A DNA stretch of 37,717 nt from the NCBI GenBank assembly GCA_025934485.1, contig JAICXX010000042.1:1-37717 (forward strand), in the 5' to 3' direction. The notes beneath the pieces were generated by a model, which saw only the letters and a program-made list of their open reading frames with translations, was not told the origin of the DNA and did not search any database. Shown piece by piece: positions 1 to 8,778 of this stretch. The stretch is from Chitinophagaceae bacterium. GTDB taxonomy: Bacteria; Bacteroidota; Bacteroidia; Chitinophagales; Chitinophagaceae. Positions within the stretch are counted from its first letter, which is position 1. The number at the start of each line of letters is the position of its first letter. The position numbers and the translations under genes are program-made.

Positions 1-879
1 ACCATCAATGTCGGTTACTGGTGGGACCAGGATAATGAGAGCCTCAATGGTAAGATCGATGAGATCCGGTTGTATAACCGCGTCCTGACGACCGACGAGA
101 TCTCGCAGCTGGCAGGCAACACGCAGGTGACGCCGCCGCCTGCCGATACCACCGTTAGCCTGACCAAGGGTCTGTTGCTCTACTTGCCCTTTAACGGGAG
201 CATAGCCGACTCCAGCGGTAACGGGAACCCGACGTCAGCCACCGCCAACGTGCTGACCTATGACGAACACGGGTATGCGAACAGCGCATTCGGCGCAACG
301 GGCAACGGCGAAATGGTCTATGTGACTAACAATGGCTCGATCAAATTCGATACGGCCTGGTCGCTCAGCTATGGGTTCATGGTCAATGTGAACAACATCC
401 AGCAATACTTCCTCAGCATGGTGGACCCCAATACCGGCGAAGGTCCCAGCATCTCGTCGGGCATCTCGCTGGGCAACGGTATAAATAACTTTGCGGTGGG
501 CTCGGAGGATGTCAGCATCGGCTGCTCCGGTTATGGACGGAACGACAATTACAGCATCGTAGATACCACCAACCTGATCCCCCAGGTAGGCGCCTGGTAC
601 AATGCCGTCGCGATCTATCACAGAGGGTCGTTAAAGGTGTATCTCAACGGGCGACTGGTGAAGAGCCGCACGGGTCTCGGCACGGAATCCAACTGGTGCC
701 CCGGTTCGCAGATCGTCATCGGCGGCTGGTGGGGCGGCCAACCGTTGAACATGAATGGCAAGCTGGATAATGTCCGCTTGTACAACCGCGTGCTCAACGC
801 AAATGAGATCGCCGCGCTCGCTTCCAGCTATCAGATCAATTCGAACAGTATAAAAGCAACGCCCATAACGGCGCACTAA
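1..879 (+). CDS. LamG-domain surface protein, C-terminal part
   Basis: The frame is open from base 1, so the gene begins upstream of the window and only the last 292 codons are seen. It holds the end of one LamG (concanavalin A-like lectin/glucanase) domain, marked by LNGKIDEIRLYNRVLTTDEI, and then a complete second one running from LLLYLPFNGSIADSSGNGN to LDNVRLYNRVLNANEI. The two domain ends are clearly repeats of each other. LamG domains bind carbohydrate or protein ligands in secreted proteins. The protein stops about 14 residues after the last LamG motif, and I see no T9SS sorting domain or membrane anchor at this end. The ligand and the N-terminal domains cannot be read from the window. 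The family call is firm; the role (adhesin or glycan binding) is inference. Confidence 0.85.
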   Translation, partial: TINVGYWWDQDNESLNGKIDEIRLYNRVLTTDEISQLAGNTQVTPPPADTTVSLTKGLLLYLPFNGSIADSSGNGNPTSATANVLTYDEHGYANSAFGATGNGEMVYVTNNGSIKFDTAWSLSYGFMVNVNNIQQYFLSMVDPNTGEGPSISSGISLGNGINNFAVGSEDVSIGCSGYGRNDNYSIVDTTNLIPQVGAWYNAVAIYHRGSLKVYLNGRLVKSRTGLGTESNWCPGSQIVIGGWWGGQPLNMNGKLDNVRLYNRVLNANEIAALASSYQINSNSIKATPITAH

Positions 880-903
880 GATACTCCCGACTCACTTATC
901 CCG

Positions 904-931
904 GGCCCTCCTCACGGAGGGCCTTTTTTTT
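904..931 (+). terminator. Rho-independent terminator of the LamG gene
   Basis: A perfect 8-bp stem, GGCCCTCC pairing with GGAGGGCC around a TCAC loop, is followed by eight T. It lies 25 nt after the stop codon and closes the LamG transcript. Confidence 0.9.
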
Positions 932-1019
932 GGGTATGCCAGGTCTGAGGCCCTTTTGTTTGGGGCCCCCGGATCGTCGGGAATTTACCCTCCGCGGCCA
1001 AGGAATCCGTGGCACCTTT

Positions 1020-1050
1020 TAGGTTTGGCCCTATTGTTGAGCAAATAGGG
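1020..1050 (+). promoter_or_regulatory. Candidate otsBA promoter with start-proximal hairpin
   Basis: TAGGTTTG at 1020-1027 matches the Bacteroidota -7 element TAnnTTTG. Directly behind it, CCCTATT (1029-1035) pairs with AATAGGG (1044-1050), and the second arm ends one base before the ATG at 1052. If transcription starts a few bases after the -7 element, the mRNA begins within or next to this 7-bp hairpin, which would cover the ribosome-binding region. I see no convincing -33 element. Confidence 0.45.
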
Positions 1051-1051
1051 C

Positions 1052-3295
1052 ATGGGCCGTTTGATCATAATATCCAATAGATTGCCTTTCTCGCTGGACA
1101 AGGACGGCGACAAGGTCAGCCTTCGCCAAAGCTCTGGCGGACTGGTCTCTGCGATAAAAAGCTTTTTCGAGAACACAACGGCCGGGCGGGGTGAGCTCAC
1201 GGAAAAAATGTGGATGGGTGTGGCCGATTTTCCCCAGGATGATTGGGATCAGGTCTTGGCCGCGCATGCGGAGGACCATGATTTCGGCATCCTGCCGGTG
1301 TTTGTGGATAAAGAGCTCTATGACAAGTACTACAGTGGGTTCTCCAACTCCGTGCTCTGGCCGTTGTTCCACTATTTTTCCTCGCTCGCTGAATACGAAA
1401 ATCAATATTTCGAGGCGTATGTGCAAGTAAACCAATTGTTTGCGGAAAGGATCGCGCCTTTGCTGGAACCCGGGGACCAGGTATGGATCCACGATTATCA
1501 GCTGATGATCCTGCCGCATCTGCTCCGGACGAAGAAACCGGATGCCACGATCGGCTTCTTCCTGCACATCCCCTTCCCTTCTTACGAGATCTTTCGCCTG
1601 ATGCCCACCGAATGGAAGAAGACACTGTTGCATGGCGTCATGGGCGCCGACCTCATCGGCTTCCATACATACGACTATGTCCAGCATTTCCAGCAATCGG
1701 TAAAGATGCTGCTCGGCGTCGACAACCACTTCCATAATCTTCAGTACCTGGACCGGCTGATCCGCATCGACTTGTTCCCCATCGGCATCGACTACAATAA
1801 ATTCCACGGCGCCGCCACCGATCCGGAAGTGGAGGAGCAGTGCCGAAAGATCCGGGCCAACCTGGAAGATAAAAAGATCATCTTCTCGGTAGACCGGCTG
1901 GATTATACTAAAGGGCTCATGAACAGACTCAACGGGTTCGAATATTTCCTGGAGCGCTACCCGGAATGGCGGGAGAAGATGGTCTTCATCCTCAACATCG
2001 TCCCCTCCCGGGACACGATACCTGCCTATAACGACCGGAAAAAACAGATCGAGGAAAAAGTAGGCACCATTAACGGGAGGTTCTCGAGCATCAGCTGGCA
2101 ACCCGTGATCTACCGGTACAACCATCTTCCCTTCAAGGAAATGATCGCGCTGTACCAGGCCGCCGACGTGGCGCTGATCACCCCGCTCCGCGACGGGATG
2201 AACCTCGTGGCCAAAGAATATGTGGCCTGCTCTACGGGCCGCGGCGTCCTGATCCTCAGCGAACTGGCGGGAGCCGCCGCCGAGCTTAGCGAGGCCATCC
2301 TGGTGAACCCCACCGATGTCACGGACGTGGCCTCTTCCATCACCCGGGCGCTGGCGATGCCGATCTATGAACAACGGAACCGCATGTCGCTGATGCAACG
2401 GCGGTTACAGGAATACGATGTCTTCAAATGGGTCAACGATTTCATGGACCAGCTCGCACAGGTCAAGCAGGAACAACGAAAACAGGCCGTGAAGCTGCTG
2501 GATGAAAAGGCTACCGCCGGCATCCGTCGTCATTATCTGCGCTCGAAGAACCGTTGTATCCTCCTCGACTACGACGGTACCCTTGTCCCATTCTCGCGCA
2601 TACCTTCCGAGGCGGCGCCGGATAATGCCGTCAAGGAGCTCCTGTCCCGGCTTTCTTCGGATACGCGTAATCATGTGGTCGTCATCAGCGGACGCGATAT
2701 CCCATCCCTGGACCGCTGGCTCGGCGGGCTGCCCATCACGCTGGTGGCGGAACACGGTGCCAGCTTCAAGATGCGCAACTCCACCTGGCAGCAAATGGTC
2801 TCCGTCTCGGATATGTGGAAAGATGAGATCCGCCGCATGATGCAACTCTTCGTCCTGCGTTGCGCCGGCAGCTTTATCGAAGAAAAGACCAACACGATCG
2901 CCTGGCACTATCGAAATACGCAAACCGGTCTCGGTTTCTCCCGGTCCCGGGAATTGCTCAACACACTCTCTCAAATGATCCAGAATACTACCCTGCAGGT
3001 GATCGACGGCAACAAGGTCATCGAGGTTCGCATCGCCGGTTTTGACAAAGGCGCTACCGCCCTGCGCATCATCGGCGAGACGGACCCGGACTTTGTGCTA
3101 TGCATGGGCGACGATACCACCGACGAGGATATGTTCAAGGCCCTCGAAGGCGAAGCCTACACCATCAAAGTCAACACCGGTGCGACGGCCGCCCAGTATA
3201 CCGTCCTGTCACAACAGCAGGTGCTGCCGCTATTAAACACCATTACGGAAACAAAAGGCTCGCTTGCAACCGCTGAGCCGGAGTCCTTGGCTTAG
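1052..3295 (+). CDS. otsBA: Bifunctional trehalose-6-phosphate synthase/phosphatase
   Basis: A fusion of the two trehalose-synthesis enzymes, 747 aa. Residues about 1-470 are the GT20 synthase, which joins UDP-glucose and glucose-6-phosphate. It shows SNRLPFSLD near residue 8, WIHDYQLM at 145, SVDRLDYTKGL at 279 and the PLRDGMNLVAKEYVA donor-site motif. Residues about 495-735 are the HAD-type trehalose-6-phosphatase, with the nucleophile motif DYDGT at 506-510 and MGDDTTDEDMF from 685, so both active sites look intact. Such two-domain proteins are common in Bacteroidota and eukaryotes, whereas E. coli has separate OtsA and OtsB. The enzyme is cytosolic and makes trehalose for osmotic or desiccation protection. 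The GH15 gene follows after 13 nt and is probably co-transcribed. ATG 1052 starts directly at the conserved RLIIISNRLP. Confidence 0.95.
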   Translation: MGRLIIISNRLPFSLDKDGDKVSLRQSSGGLVSAIKSFFENTTAGRGELTEKMWMGVADFPQDDWDQVLAAHAEDHDFGILPVFVDKELYDKYYSGFSNSVLWPLFHYFSSLAEYENQYFEAYVQVNQLFAERIAPLLEPGDQVWIHDYQLMILPHLLRTKKPDATIGFFLHIPFPSYEIFRLMPTEWKKTLLHGVMGADLIGFHTYDYVQHFQQSVKMLLGVDNHFHNLQYLDRLIRIDLFPIGIDYNKFHGAATDPEVEEQCRKIRANLEDKKIIFSVDRLDYTKGLMNRLNGFEYFLERYPEWREKMVFILNIVPSRDTIPAYNDRKKQIEEKVGTINGRFSSISWQPVIYRYNHLPFKEMIALYQAADVALITPLRDGMNLVAKEYVACSTGRGVLILSELAGAAAELSEAILVNPTDVTDVASSITRALAMPIYEQRNRMSLMQRRLQEYDVFKWVNDFMDQLAQVKQEQRKQAVKLLDEKATAGIRRHYLRSKNRCILLDYDGTLVPFSRIPSEAAPDNAVKELLSRLSSDTRNHVVVISGRDIPSLDRWLGGLPITLVAEHGASFKMRNSTWQQMVSVSDMWKDEIRRMMQLFVLRCAGSFIEEKTNTIAWHYRNTQTGLGFSRSRELLNTLSQMIQNTTLQVIDGNKVIEVRIAGFDKGATALRIIGETDPDFVLCMGDDTTDEDMFKALEGEAYTIKVNTGATAAQYTVLSQQQVLPLLNTITETKGSLATAEPESLA

Positions 3296-3308
3296 AAATA
3301 CAATACCA

Positions 3309-5081
3309 GTGCATAAGTACAACATGGGCATCGTCGGAAATTGTAGCTACCTGGCGTATATTGACACGGGGGCCGACGTCAAATGGATGTGCCTCCCCCG
3401 TTTCGACAGCCCTTCGCTTTTCGGCAGCCTGCTCGATGAAGAGAACGGCGGTCATTTTTATGTGCGGCCTGCCGATGAGGACTACACCGTCCGGCAGAGC
3501 TATGTCACCAACAGCAATGTCCTTTGTACCGAGTTCACCTGTAGCGATGGCCGGTTCCTCGTCAAAGACTGCGCGCCGCGCATGCGCATCTACGACAGAC
3601 AGTTCCGTCCGCTGATGCTGGTGCGGAAGATAGAGCTGCTGGAAGGGACCCCCGCTATCATTGTGTGCTGCCAGCCACGTGGCGATTACGGAAAGGTTAT
3701 CCCGGAATCCGTGATGGCGAGCAACCATATCCGCTATCTGAACCTCGAACAGCAGGTGCGGCTGACGACGGACGTGCCGCTGACCTATGTGCAAAAAGAG
3801 AAATCCTTCATCCTCGATCAGGATCGTTATCTCGTGCTCACCTATGGCGAGCCGCTGGAGGCGCCGCTAAAGGAAACGGCCGAAGAGTTTATCCGCAAGA
3901 CGGTGGAAGACTGGCAATCCTGGATCAAAAGCTCCTACCTGCCAGATATCTATCAGGAAGAGATCATCCGCAGCGCCCTGGTCCTGAAGCTGCACCAGTA
4001 TGAGGACACGGGCGGCATCATCGCCTCGGGTACCACCAGCCTCCCGGAATTCCACGACAGCACACGTAACTGGGACTACCGTTATTGCTGGTTTCGCGAC
4101 GCGCATTATACGCTCCGCGCCTTTAACCAGATCGGGCATTTCGAGGAGCTCGAAAAATATTTCGATTTCATCTACAACATCCTGCACAGCGCCACCGACT
4201 CGCTCCAGCCGTTGTATTCGATCGCGGGCGAGCAGAAACTCTTCGAGATGACGCTCGATCTTCCCGGCTATCTCGGCAACAAACCCGTGCGTGTCGGCAA
4301 CAAGGCCTATATCCAGAGCCAGCACGATGTATACGGACAGGTGCTCGTATCGCTGCTGCCTTTGTATTCGGACAAACGGCTGATCTTTCTGCGCAAGAGC
4401 AGCTATCGCCGCATCGTGCCCTGGCTGCTGGCGCAGATCGAACGGACCCTCGAGATGCCGGACAGCGGTCTTTGGGAGTTCCGCAACGCGGAACAGGTGC
4501 ATACCTATACGTTGCTGTTCCACTGGGCAGGCGCCAAGGCGGCTTATAAGATCGCGGCTATCTTCGGCGACCAGGGGCTGATGCGCAAGGCGCTGCGGCT
4601 GGCAGAGGATGCGGACAGACTGATCAGCCGGGCCTATGACCCGCTTCGGAAACTCTATACGCAGGCCATCGGCACCGTGAATCTCGACGCCAGCACCCTC
4701 AGCATGATCACCATGGACTATCTCGATCACAAAGGGGAACGCGCGCGCGATCATATTGCCGCGCTGGAAAAAGAGCTGCTTTCGGACAAAGGACTCTTCT
4801 ACCGCTATAAACACTACGATGATTTCGGATTCCCGGAAAGCACCTTCCTCGTATGCGCCTTTTGGTATGTCGATGCCCTCGCCTGTGTCGGCAGGGTGGA
4901 CGATGCGATGCGCAATCTCGATCAGCTGCTTACCTTTTCAAATCATTTGGGTATCTTCAGTGAGGATGCGACGATCGACGGCTCGCAGTGGGGCAATTTC
5001 CCGCAGACCTATAGCCATGTAGGATTGATCAACGCCGCCTGCCGCATCTCGCGCAAACTGGATAAAGCAGATTTTTTATAG
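3309..5081 (+). CDS. GH15 glycoside hydrolase (glucoamylase/trehalase-like)
   Basis: A 590-aa protein of the bacterial/archaeal GH15 type, which releases glucose from alpha-glucans or cleaves trehalose. It begins with a conserved N-terminal beta domain (NMGIVGNCSYLAYIDTGADV, WMCLPRFDSPSLFGSLLD) and continues into an (alpha/alpha)6 barrel. The barrel carries NWDYRYCWFRDAHYTLRAF from residue 254, the general-acid region GLWEF with Glu390, and SED near Glu552 followed by GNFPQTYSH, the likely second catalytic region. No signal peptide is visible, so it is probably cytosolic. Its place 13 nt behind the trehalose synthase suggests trehalose or storage-glucan turnover, but substrate cannot be decided from sequence. 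I chose GTG 3309 because family members carry about six residues before the GxxGNC motif; ATG 3324 is the alternative. A longer TTG-started frame would overlap otsBA. Confidence 0.85.
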   Translation: MHKYNMGIVGNCSYLAYIDTGADVKWMCLPRFDSPSLFGSLLDEENGGHFYVRPADEDYTVRQSYVTNSNVLCTEFTCSDGRFLVKDCAPRMRIYDRQFRPLMLVRKIELLEGTPAIIVCCQPRGDYGKVIPESVMASNHIRYLNLEQQVRLTTDVPLTYVQKEKSFILDQDRYLVLTYGEPLEAPLKETAEEFIRKTVEDWQSWIKSSYLPDIYQEEIIRSALVLKLHQYEDTGGIIASGTTSLPEFHDSTRNWDYRYCWFRDAHYTLRAFNQIGHFEELEKYFDFIYNILHSATDSLQPLYSIAGEQKLFEMTLDLPGYLGNKPVRVGNKAYIQSQHDVYGQVLVSLLPLYSDKRLIFLRKSSYRRIVPWLLAQIERTLEMPDSGLWEFRNAEQVHTYTLLFHWAGAKAAYKIAAIFGDQGLMRKALRLAEDADRLISRAYDPLRKLYTQAIGTVNLDASTLSMITMDYLDHKGERARDHIAALEKELLSDKGLFYRYKHYDDFGFPESTFLVCAFWYVDALACVGRVDDAMRNLDQLLTFSNHLGIFSEDATIDGSQWGNFPQTYSHVGLINAACRISRKLDKADFL

Positions 5082-5106
5082 CAGCCCGGAAACACTATCT
5101 TAGGGC

Positions 5107-6360
5107 ATGTCAACCCGTCTCCTCTACAATATCCGGCAGCTGGTCAACACGCGTATGCGCAGCCATCCCCTGCGGGGCGCCGAATTGGCTGAGCTGCCGG
5201 TGATCGATGACGCCTGGCTCCAGCTCGAAGACGACCGTATCGCCGCCTTTGGCGCGATGCAGGCTTTGCCACCCGACCTGCGCCTGCTCCTGGGGACCGA
5301 CACCGCACTCGATGTGAGCGGCTGCCTGGTGTTGCCGGCCTGGGTCGACAGTCACACCCATCTCGTTTTTTCAGGAAGCCGTGAAGCCGAATTCGTCGAC
5401 AAGATCAAAGGCCTGAGCTATGCCGAGATCAATGCAAAAGGCGGCGGCATCCTCAACAGCGCAAGGCGACTCGCTGAAACTTCGGAAGACAGCTTGTTTG
5501 CCGAAGCCTGGCAGCGATTACAGGAACTCACCCGGCTGGGTACCGGCGCCATCGAGATCAAAAGCGGATATGGATTGACGGTAGAAAGCGAACTCAAGAT
5601 GCTGCGCGTGATCAAAAAGCTCAGGGAGCGGTCGCGTGTTCCCATACGCGCCACCTTTTTGGGTGCACATACCTATCCGGCGGCGTTTCGCGAGAACCAC
5701 GAAGGCTATATCGAAAAGATCATAGGTGACATGCTCCCCGCGATCGCGGCCGGGGGACTGGCCGACTATATCGACGTCTTTTGTGAAGAAGGCTTTTTCA
5801 GCCCGGCCGAGACGGAGCGGATCGTCCGGGCGGGCCAGCGGATAGGACTCTCAGCCAAGCTCCACGCCAATCAGCTGCATTGCTCGGGTGGGGTAGAGGT
5901 GGGGGTTCGACTCGGTGCGTTGTCGGTGGATCATCTGGAGAGCATGAATGACGCGGCGATCACCACACTCGCCGCCTCCGACACTATTGGCACCCTGCTG
6001 CCAACGGCGGCGTTCTTTCTGCGGATGCCTTTTCAGCCGGCACGCAAGCTGATCGATGCGGGCTGCCGGATCGCGCTCGCTTCGGATTACAACCCGGGTT
6101 CCTCCCCCAGCGGCAATATGAACCTGGTGATCGCGATGGCCTGCACGGGCATGCGGATGTTACCGGAAGAGGCGATCAATGCCGCGACCCTCAACGGCGC
6201 CTATGCGCTATCCATGGGTGATCAGCTCGGCAGCATCACCCCGGGCAAAATGGCCAACCTGATCATCACACGGCCGGTACCCTCGCTGGCCTATCTTCCC
6301 TATGCTTTCGGGACCAATCTTGTCGGGCGGGTATTGATACGCGGGGAGTTTATCAACTAA
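5107..6360 (+). CDS. hutI: Imidazolonepropionase
   Basis: Third enzyme of histidine degradation: hydrolyses 4-imidazolone-5-propanoate to N-formimino-L-glutamate. It is a 417-aa metal-dependent amidohydrolase, the normal family length. The metal-binding WVDSHTHLVF motif sits at residues 79-88, KSGYGLT lies in the substrate loop, SVDHLE near 273 supplies a further His, and ASDYNPGSSPSGNM around Asp327 is a family signature. The gene follows the GH15 gene by 25 nt and is followed by the PF10136 gene after 9 nt. FtcD, which uses the HutI product, is 2.4 kb downstream. hutH and hutU are not in the window. No close -7 element is convincing, so it may be read from the trehalose operon. Confidence 0.95.
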   Translation: MSTRLLYNIRQLVNTRMRSHPLRGAELAELPVIDDAWLQLEDDRIAAFGAMQALPPDLRLLLGTDTALDVSGCLVLPAWVDSHTHLVFSGSREAEFVDKIKGLSYAEINAKGGGILNSARRLAETSEDSLFAEAWQRLQELTRLGTGAIEIKSGYGLTVESELKMLRVIKKLRERSRVPIRATFLGAHTYPAAFRENHEGYIEKIIGDMLPAIAAGGLADYIDVFCEEGFFSPAETERIVRAGQRIGLSAKLHANQLHCSGGVEVGVRLGALSVDHLESMNDAAITTLAASDTIGTLLPTAAFFLRMPFQPARKLIDAGCRIALASDYNPGSSPSGNMNLVIAMACTGMRMLPEEAINAATLNGAYALSMGDQLGSITPGKMANLIITRPVPSLAYLPYAFGTNLVGRVLIRGEFIN

Positions 6361-6369
6361 AACAATTTT

Positions 6370-8442
6370 ATGGTCGGCCGCCGAAAAAAGACCAAACCCG
6401 ATGTCATCGAAACCATATCCCACCGCAGCGCTGTTCTTTCTATTGCCGATAGCGCCGCGGGGCTGGATCTTCTCGTAGGCTTTTTTTCTGCGGTCCGGCC
6501 CCGCCCCGGACGTCGCGGCCGCCGCGGACATCGCACCGCGGCGGAGAACCTCCGTAAGCTAACGACCACACTGCAGGACAATGCCTTTGTCCGGAGCAAT
6601 CTGCAACATGCCATCCTTTCCCAGCTCATACACACCGACTTGTCCTCGGCGCTTATGGAGAGCGGCATCCCGCTAGCCCGCGGCTTCTGGCAGGAACTAT
6701 TCGGCCGGCTTCGGCATAAGCTGCTGCCTCCATTTCAGTCCAGGAACGATTTCCTCTATGTGCTCAACCGCGTGTTCTTCCGAAACTCCGATTATATCTG
6801 GGTCGAAGACATTCCCCGTGCGGACTGGATCGCCTTCTTCGAGACCCTGGGTCTTTCGCTGCATATCGACGACAGCCGCATCCTACGGCAGCTGTTCCTG
6901 GCGCTCAACACGCTCTCCTTCCAGGTCGCACAGCTCGGGTTGGAAAAAGACGTGCTGAACTATCTGCCCACACCCTACCGCGAAGAGAACCCTTTTGTAT
7001 TGCAGAACTATGCTATCCGTGAGCTCGAAACGGTGCTGGAGGCGCCGCCCGATGCTCCGCTGGATGCACGGGTCGATGCGCCGCCCGATGCCGGCGAGCC
7101 GATGTCCGAGACGGCGGACCGGCTCAAACAGGTGATCGGCTGGTGTCACGAATGCATCGGTTACGTTCGCGAGAACCACGGGACACAGGGCGCGTCACTG
7201 CACCAGACCTATATGCTGCTCCTGCTCGAAAACCGGTTGGAGCGCATCTCCATTCTGATGGACCTTCTGGATGGTGAGCATAGGTTTGACACGGGCCGGT
7301 TCGTGGATTTCTTCCGGATGCTGATCCGTAACGAGAACCGCAGGAATAGTATCCTCGAATTCGCGTCGCAGTCCTTGTGGTATCTGGCCTATCAGATCGC
7401 GGAACACAAAGGAGCCAAAGGCAGCAAATACATCACCTCGACGTGGGCGGAATACCGCGGCATGCTGCGCAGCGCCATGGGCGGCGGCGCCTGGATCTGC
7501 CTGGTAGTGCTGATCAAGAATCTGCTCACTAAGGTGCCAATGGCTATCTTCTGGCATGGCTTTGTCTACAGCATCAACTACAGTCTTGGCTTTATCCTTA
7601 TCGAAGAGACGCATACCACCCTTGCGACGAAGCAGCCGGCGTTCACGGCCAGCGCCGTGGCAAGTTCGCTCGATATGCGGAAGAATGCCCATCAACCGAA
7701 TCTCTATAACCTCGCGGTCACCGTCGCCAAGGTGAGCCGCAGCCAGATCGCTTCTTTCGTGGGTAACCTGGTCATCGTGTTTCCCGGCGCCTGGTTCCTG
7801 GCCTGGGGATATGATAAGATCTTCGGCCATAAGCTGGTCAGCGGCGGCCCCGCCCTTAAGATGCTGATGGACCAGCATCCCTGGCAAAGTCTATCGCTGC
7901 TGTATGCCTGCAATACAGGCGTCTTCCTGTTCCTCAGCGGCATCATCGCGGGCTATGTGCAGAACAAGATCCGGTATGGCCATATCGCCGAGCGACTCCA
8001 AACGCATCCCATCCTCAGGCTGTCGATGCCTGCGGCGCGGCTGAAAAGGCTATCCGTGTGGGTGGATGAACATGCGGGTATGCTGATAGGCAATATATCG
8101 CTCGGTTTTTTCCTGGGCATGGCAGGATTTTGGGGCGAGATCTTCGGCATCCAATTCGAGATCCGCCATATCACCATCTCCGCGGGGAATGTGTCGCTGG
8201 CCGTTTATGGGCTCGGGTTCCATAACCTCAACCCCTGGTACCTGGCCACCGTTCTGGGCGGCGTCATAGGTATCGGCTTCTTCAATTTCCTGGTAAGCTT
8301 TTCGCTGGCGTTTATCGTTGCCGCCCGCAGCAGGGGCGTAAGGCTTCGGGAATATCCCGAATTCCTCGGCATCCTCTGGCGCTATTTCCGCAGCAACCCG
8401 CTGGATTTTATCCGGCCGCGACGGCGGCAAGCCGAGGAATAA
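6370..8442 (+). CDS. PF10136/COG4389 membrane protein (annotated 'site-specific recombinase')
   Basis: A 690-aa protein that I recognise as the Gcr-like family called 'site-specific recombinase' in databases. The first 370 or so residues are soluble and helical. The C-terminal half has about five hydrophobic segments, for example ICLVVLIKNLLTKVPMAIFW, SFVGNLVIVFPGAWFLAWGY and ISLGFFLGMAGFWG, and the family-typical end ARSRGVRLREYPEFLGILW followed by PLDF. I see no tyrosine- or serine-recombinase catalytic signature, so the recombinase name is doubtful and an inner-membrane role is more likely. Residues about 220-240 contain a PPDA/APLDA low-complexity insert. It sits 9 nt after hutI and 336 nt before ftcD. 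What it does there is unknown. Family call fairly sure, function unknown. Confidence 0.7.
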   Translation: MVGRRKKTKPDVIETISHRSAVLSIADSAAGLDLLVGFFSAVRPRPGRRGRRGHRTAAENLRKLTTTLQDNAFVRSNLQHAILSQLIHTDLSSALMESGIPLARGFWQELFGRLRHKLLPPFQSRNDFLYVLNRVFFRNSDYIWVEDIPRADWIAFFETLGLSLHIDDSRILRQLFLALNTLSFQVAQLGLEKDVLNYLPTPYREENPFVLQNYAIRELETVLEAPPDAPLDARVDAPPDAGEPMSETADRLKQVIGWCHECIGYVRENHGTQGASLHQTYMLLLLENRLERISILMDLLDGEHRFDTGRFVDFFRMLIRNENRRNSILEFASQSLWYLAYQIAEHKGAKGSKYITSTWAEYRGMLRSAMGGGAWICLVVLIKNLLTKVPMAIFWHGFVYSINYSLGFILIEETHTTLATKQPAFTASAVASSLDMRKNAHQPNLYNLAVTVAKVSRSQIASFVGNLVIVFPGAWFLAWGYDKIFGHKLVSGGPALKMLMDQHPWQSLSLLYACNTGVFLFLSGIIAGYVQNKIRYGHIAERLQTHPILRLSMPAARLKRLSVWVDEHAGMLIGNISLGFFLGMAGFWGEIFGIQFEIRHITISAGNVSLAVYGLGFHNLNPWYLATVLGGVIGIGFFNFLVSFSLAFIVAARSRGVRLREYPEFLGILWRYFRSNPLDFIRPRRRQAEE

Positions 8443-8477
8443 GGTGCCGGCAAGCCGCTTCCAGCGTCTGAAGAACC

Positions 8478-8690
8478 CTATTTCTTGTCGAGCGCGTAGG
8501 TGCAAAGGAGGAAGAGACTCACGGCTACGATGATGAGTACATCGCCGCTGATACACATATACGCAGGAGGTTGATTGAGATTGTTGGCATTGGTGGGGAT
8601 GTCGAGGACATCGCCCATTCTCTTTTCATATACTCCGAGGAAGAAGAAGGACGCTATGATAGCGTATAAGGTGACTTTGGATTTTAGCAT
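8478..8690 (-). CDS. Small two-helix membrane protein
   Basis: A 70-aa protein with hydrophobic segments at about residues 7-21 (TLYAIIASFFFLGVY) and 50-66 (VLIIVAVSLFLLCTYAL), joined by a polar loop with NANNLNQPPAY. I do not recognise the family. The start is ATG 8690; a longer TTG version would begin within the likely promoter. It is convergent with the PF10136 gene (36 nt apart) and divergent from ftcD. Support comes from the reading frame, the membrane pattern and a perfect TAnnTTTG element upstream. It is not explained as an antisense shadow, because no gene lies opposite. Confidence 0.6.
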   Translation of the reverse strand: MLKSKVTLYAIIASFFFLGVYEKRMGDVLDIPTNANNLNQPPAYMCISGDVLIIVAVSLFLLCTYALDKK

Positions 8691-8708
8691 GGCCCACTGA
8701 TTCGGCCC

Positions 8709-8716
8709 CAAAATTA
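8709..8716 (-). promoter_or_regulatory. Candidate -7 element of the small membrane protein gene
   Basis: On the minus strand this reads TAATTTTG, matching TAnnTTTG, 18 nt before ATG 8690. No clear -33 element. The same divergent gap must also hold the ftcD promoter, for which I see only a one-mismatch candidate (TACGATTG, about 30 nt before its ATG). Confidence 0.4.
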
Positions 8717-8778
8717 GTTAATTTGCCGCTGTTTTACGTAGCTATACGATTGCTTTTAATAAAAAATTAAAGAACCCC

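Noticed and set aside
1031..2398. Open frame of 455 codons on the minus strand opposite otsBA
   Set aside because: Antisense shadow of the GT20 domain; His/Arg/Val/Asp-rich pseudo-protein without motifs.
4959..4995. Loss of a catalytic Glu in the GH15 enzyme (GSQWGNFPQ where some homologues have GEQLGNFPQ)
   Set aside because: Other homologues I recall also lack Glu there; the Glu of the preceding SED motif is present and is the more likely catalytic residue.
6370..8442. Evidence for a mobile element from the 'site-specific recombinase' name
   Set aside because: No terminal repeats, no recombinase catalytic residues, and neighbouring genes are ordinary metabolism.
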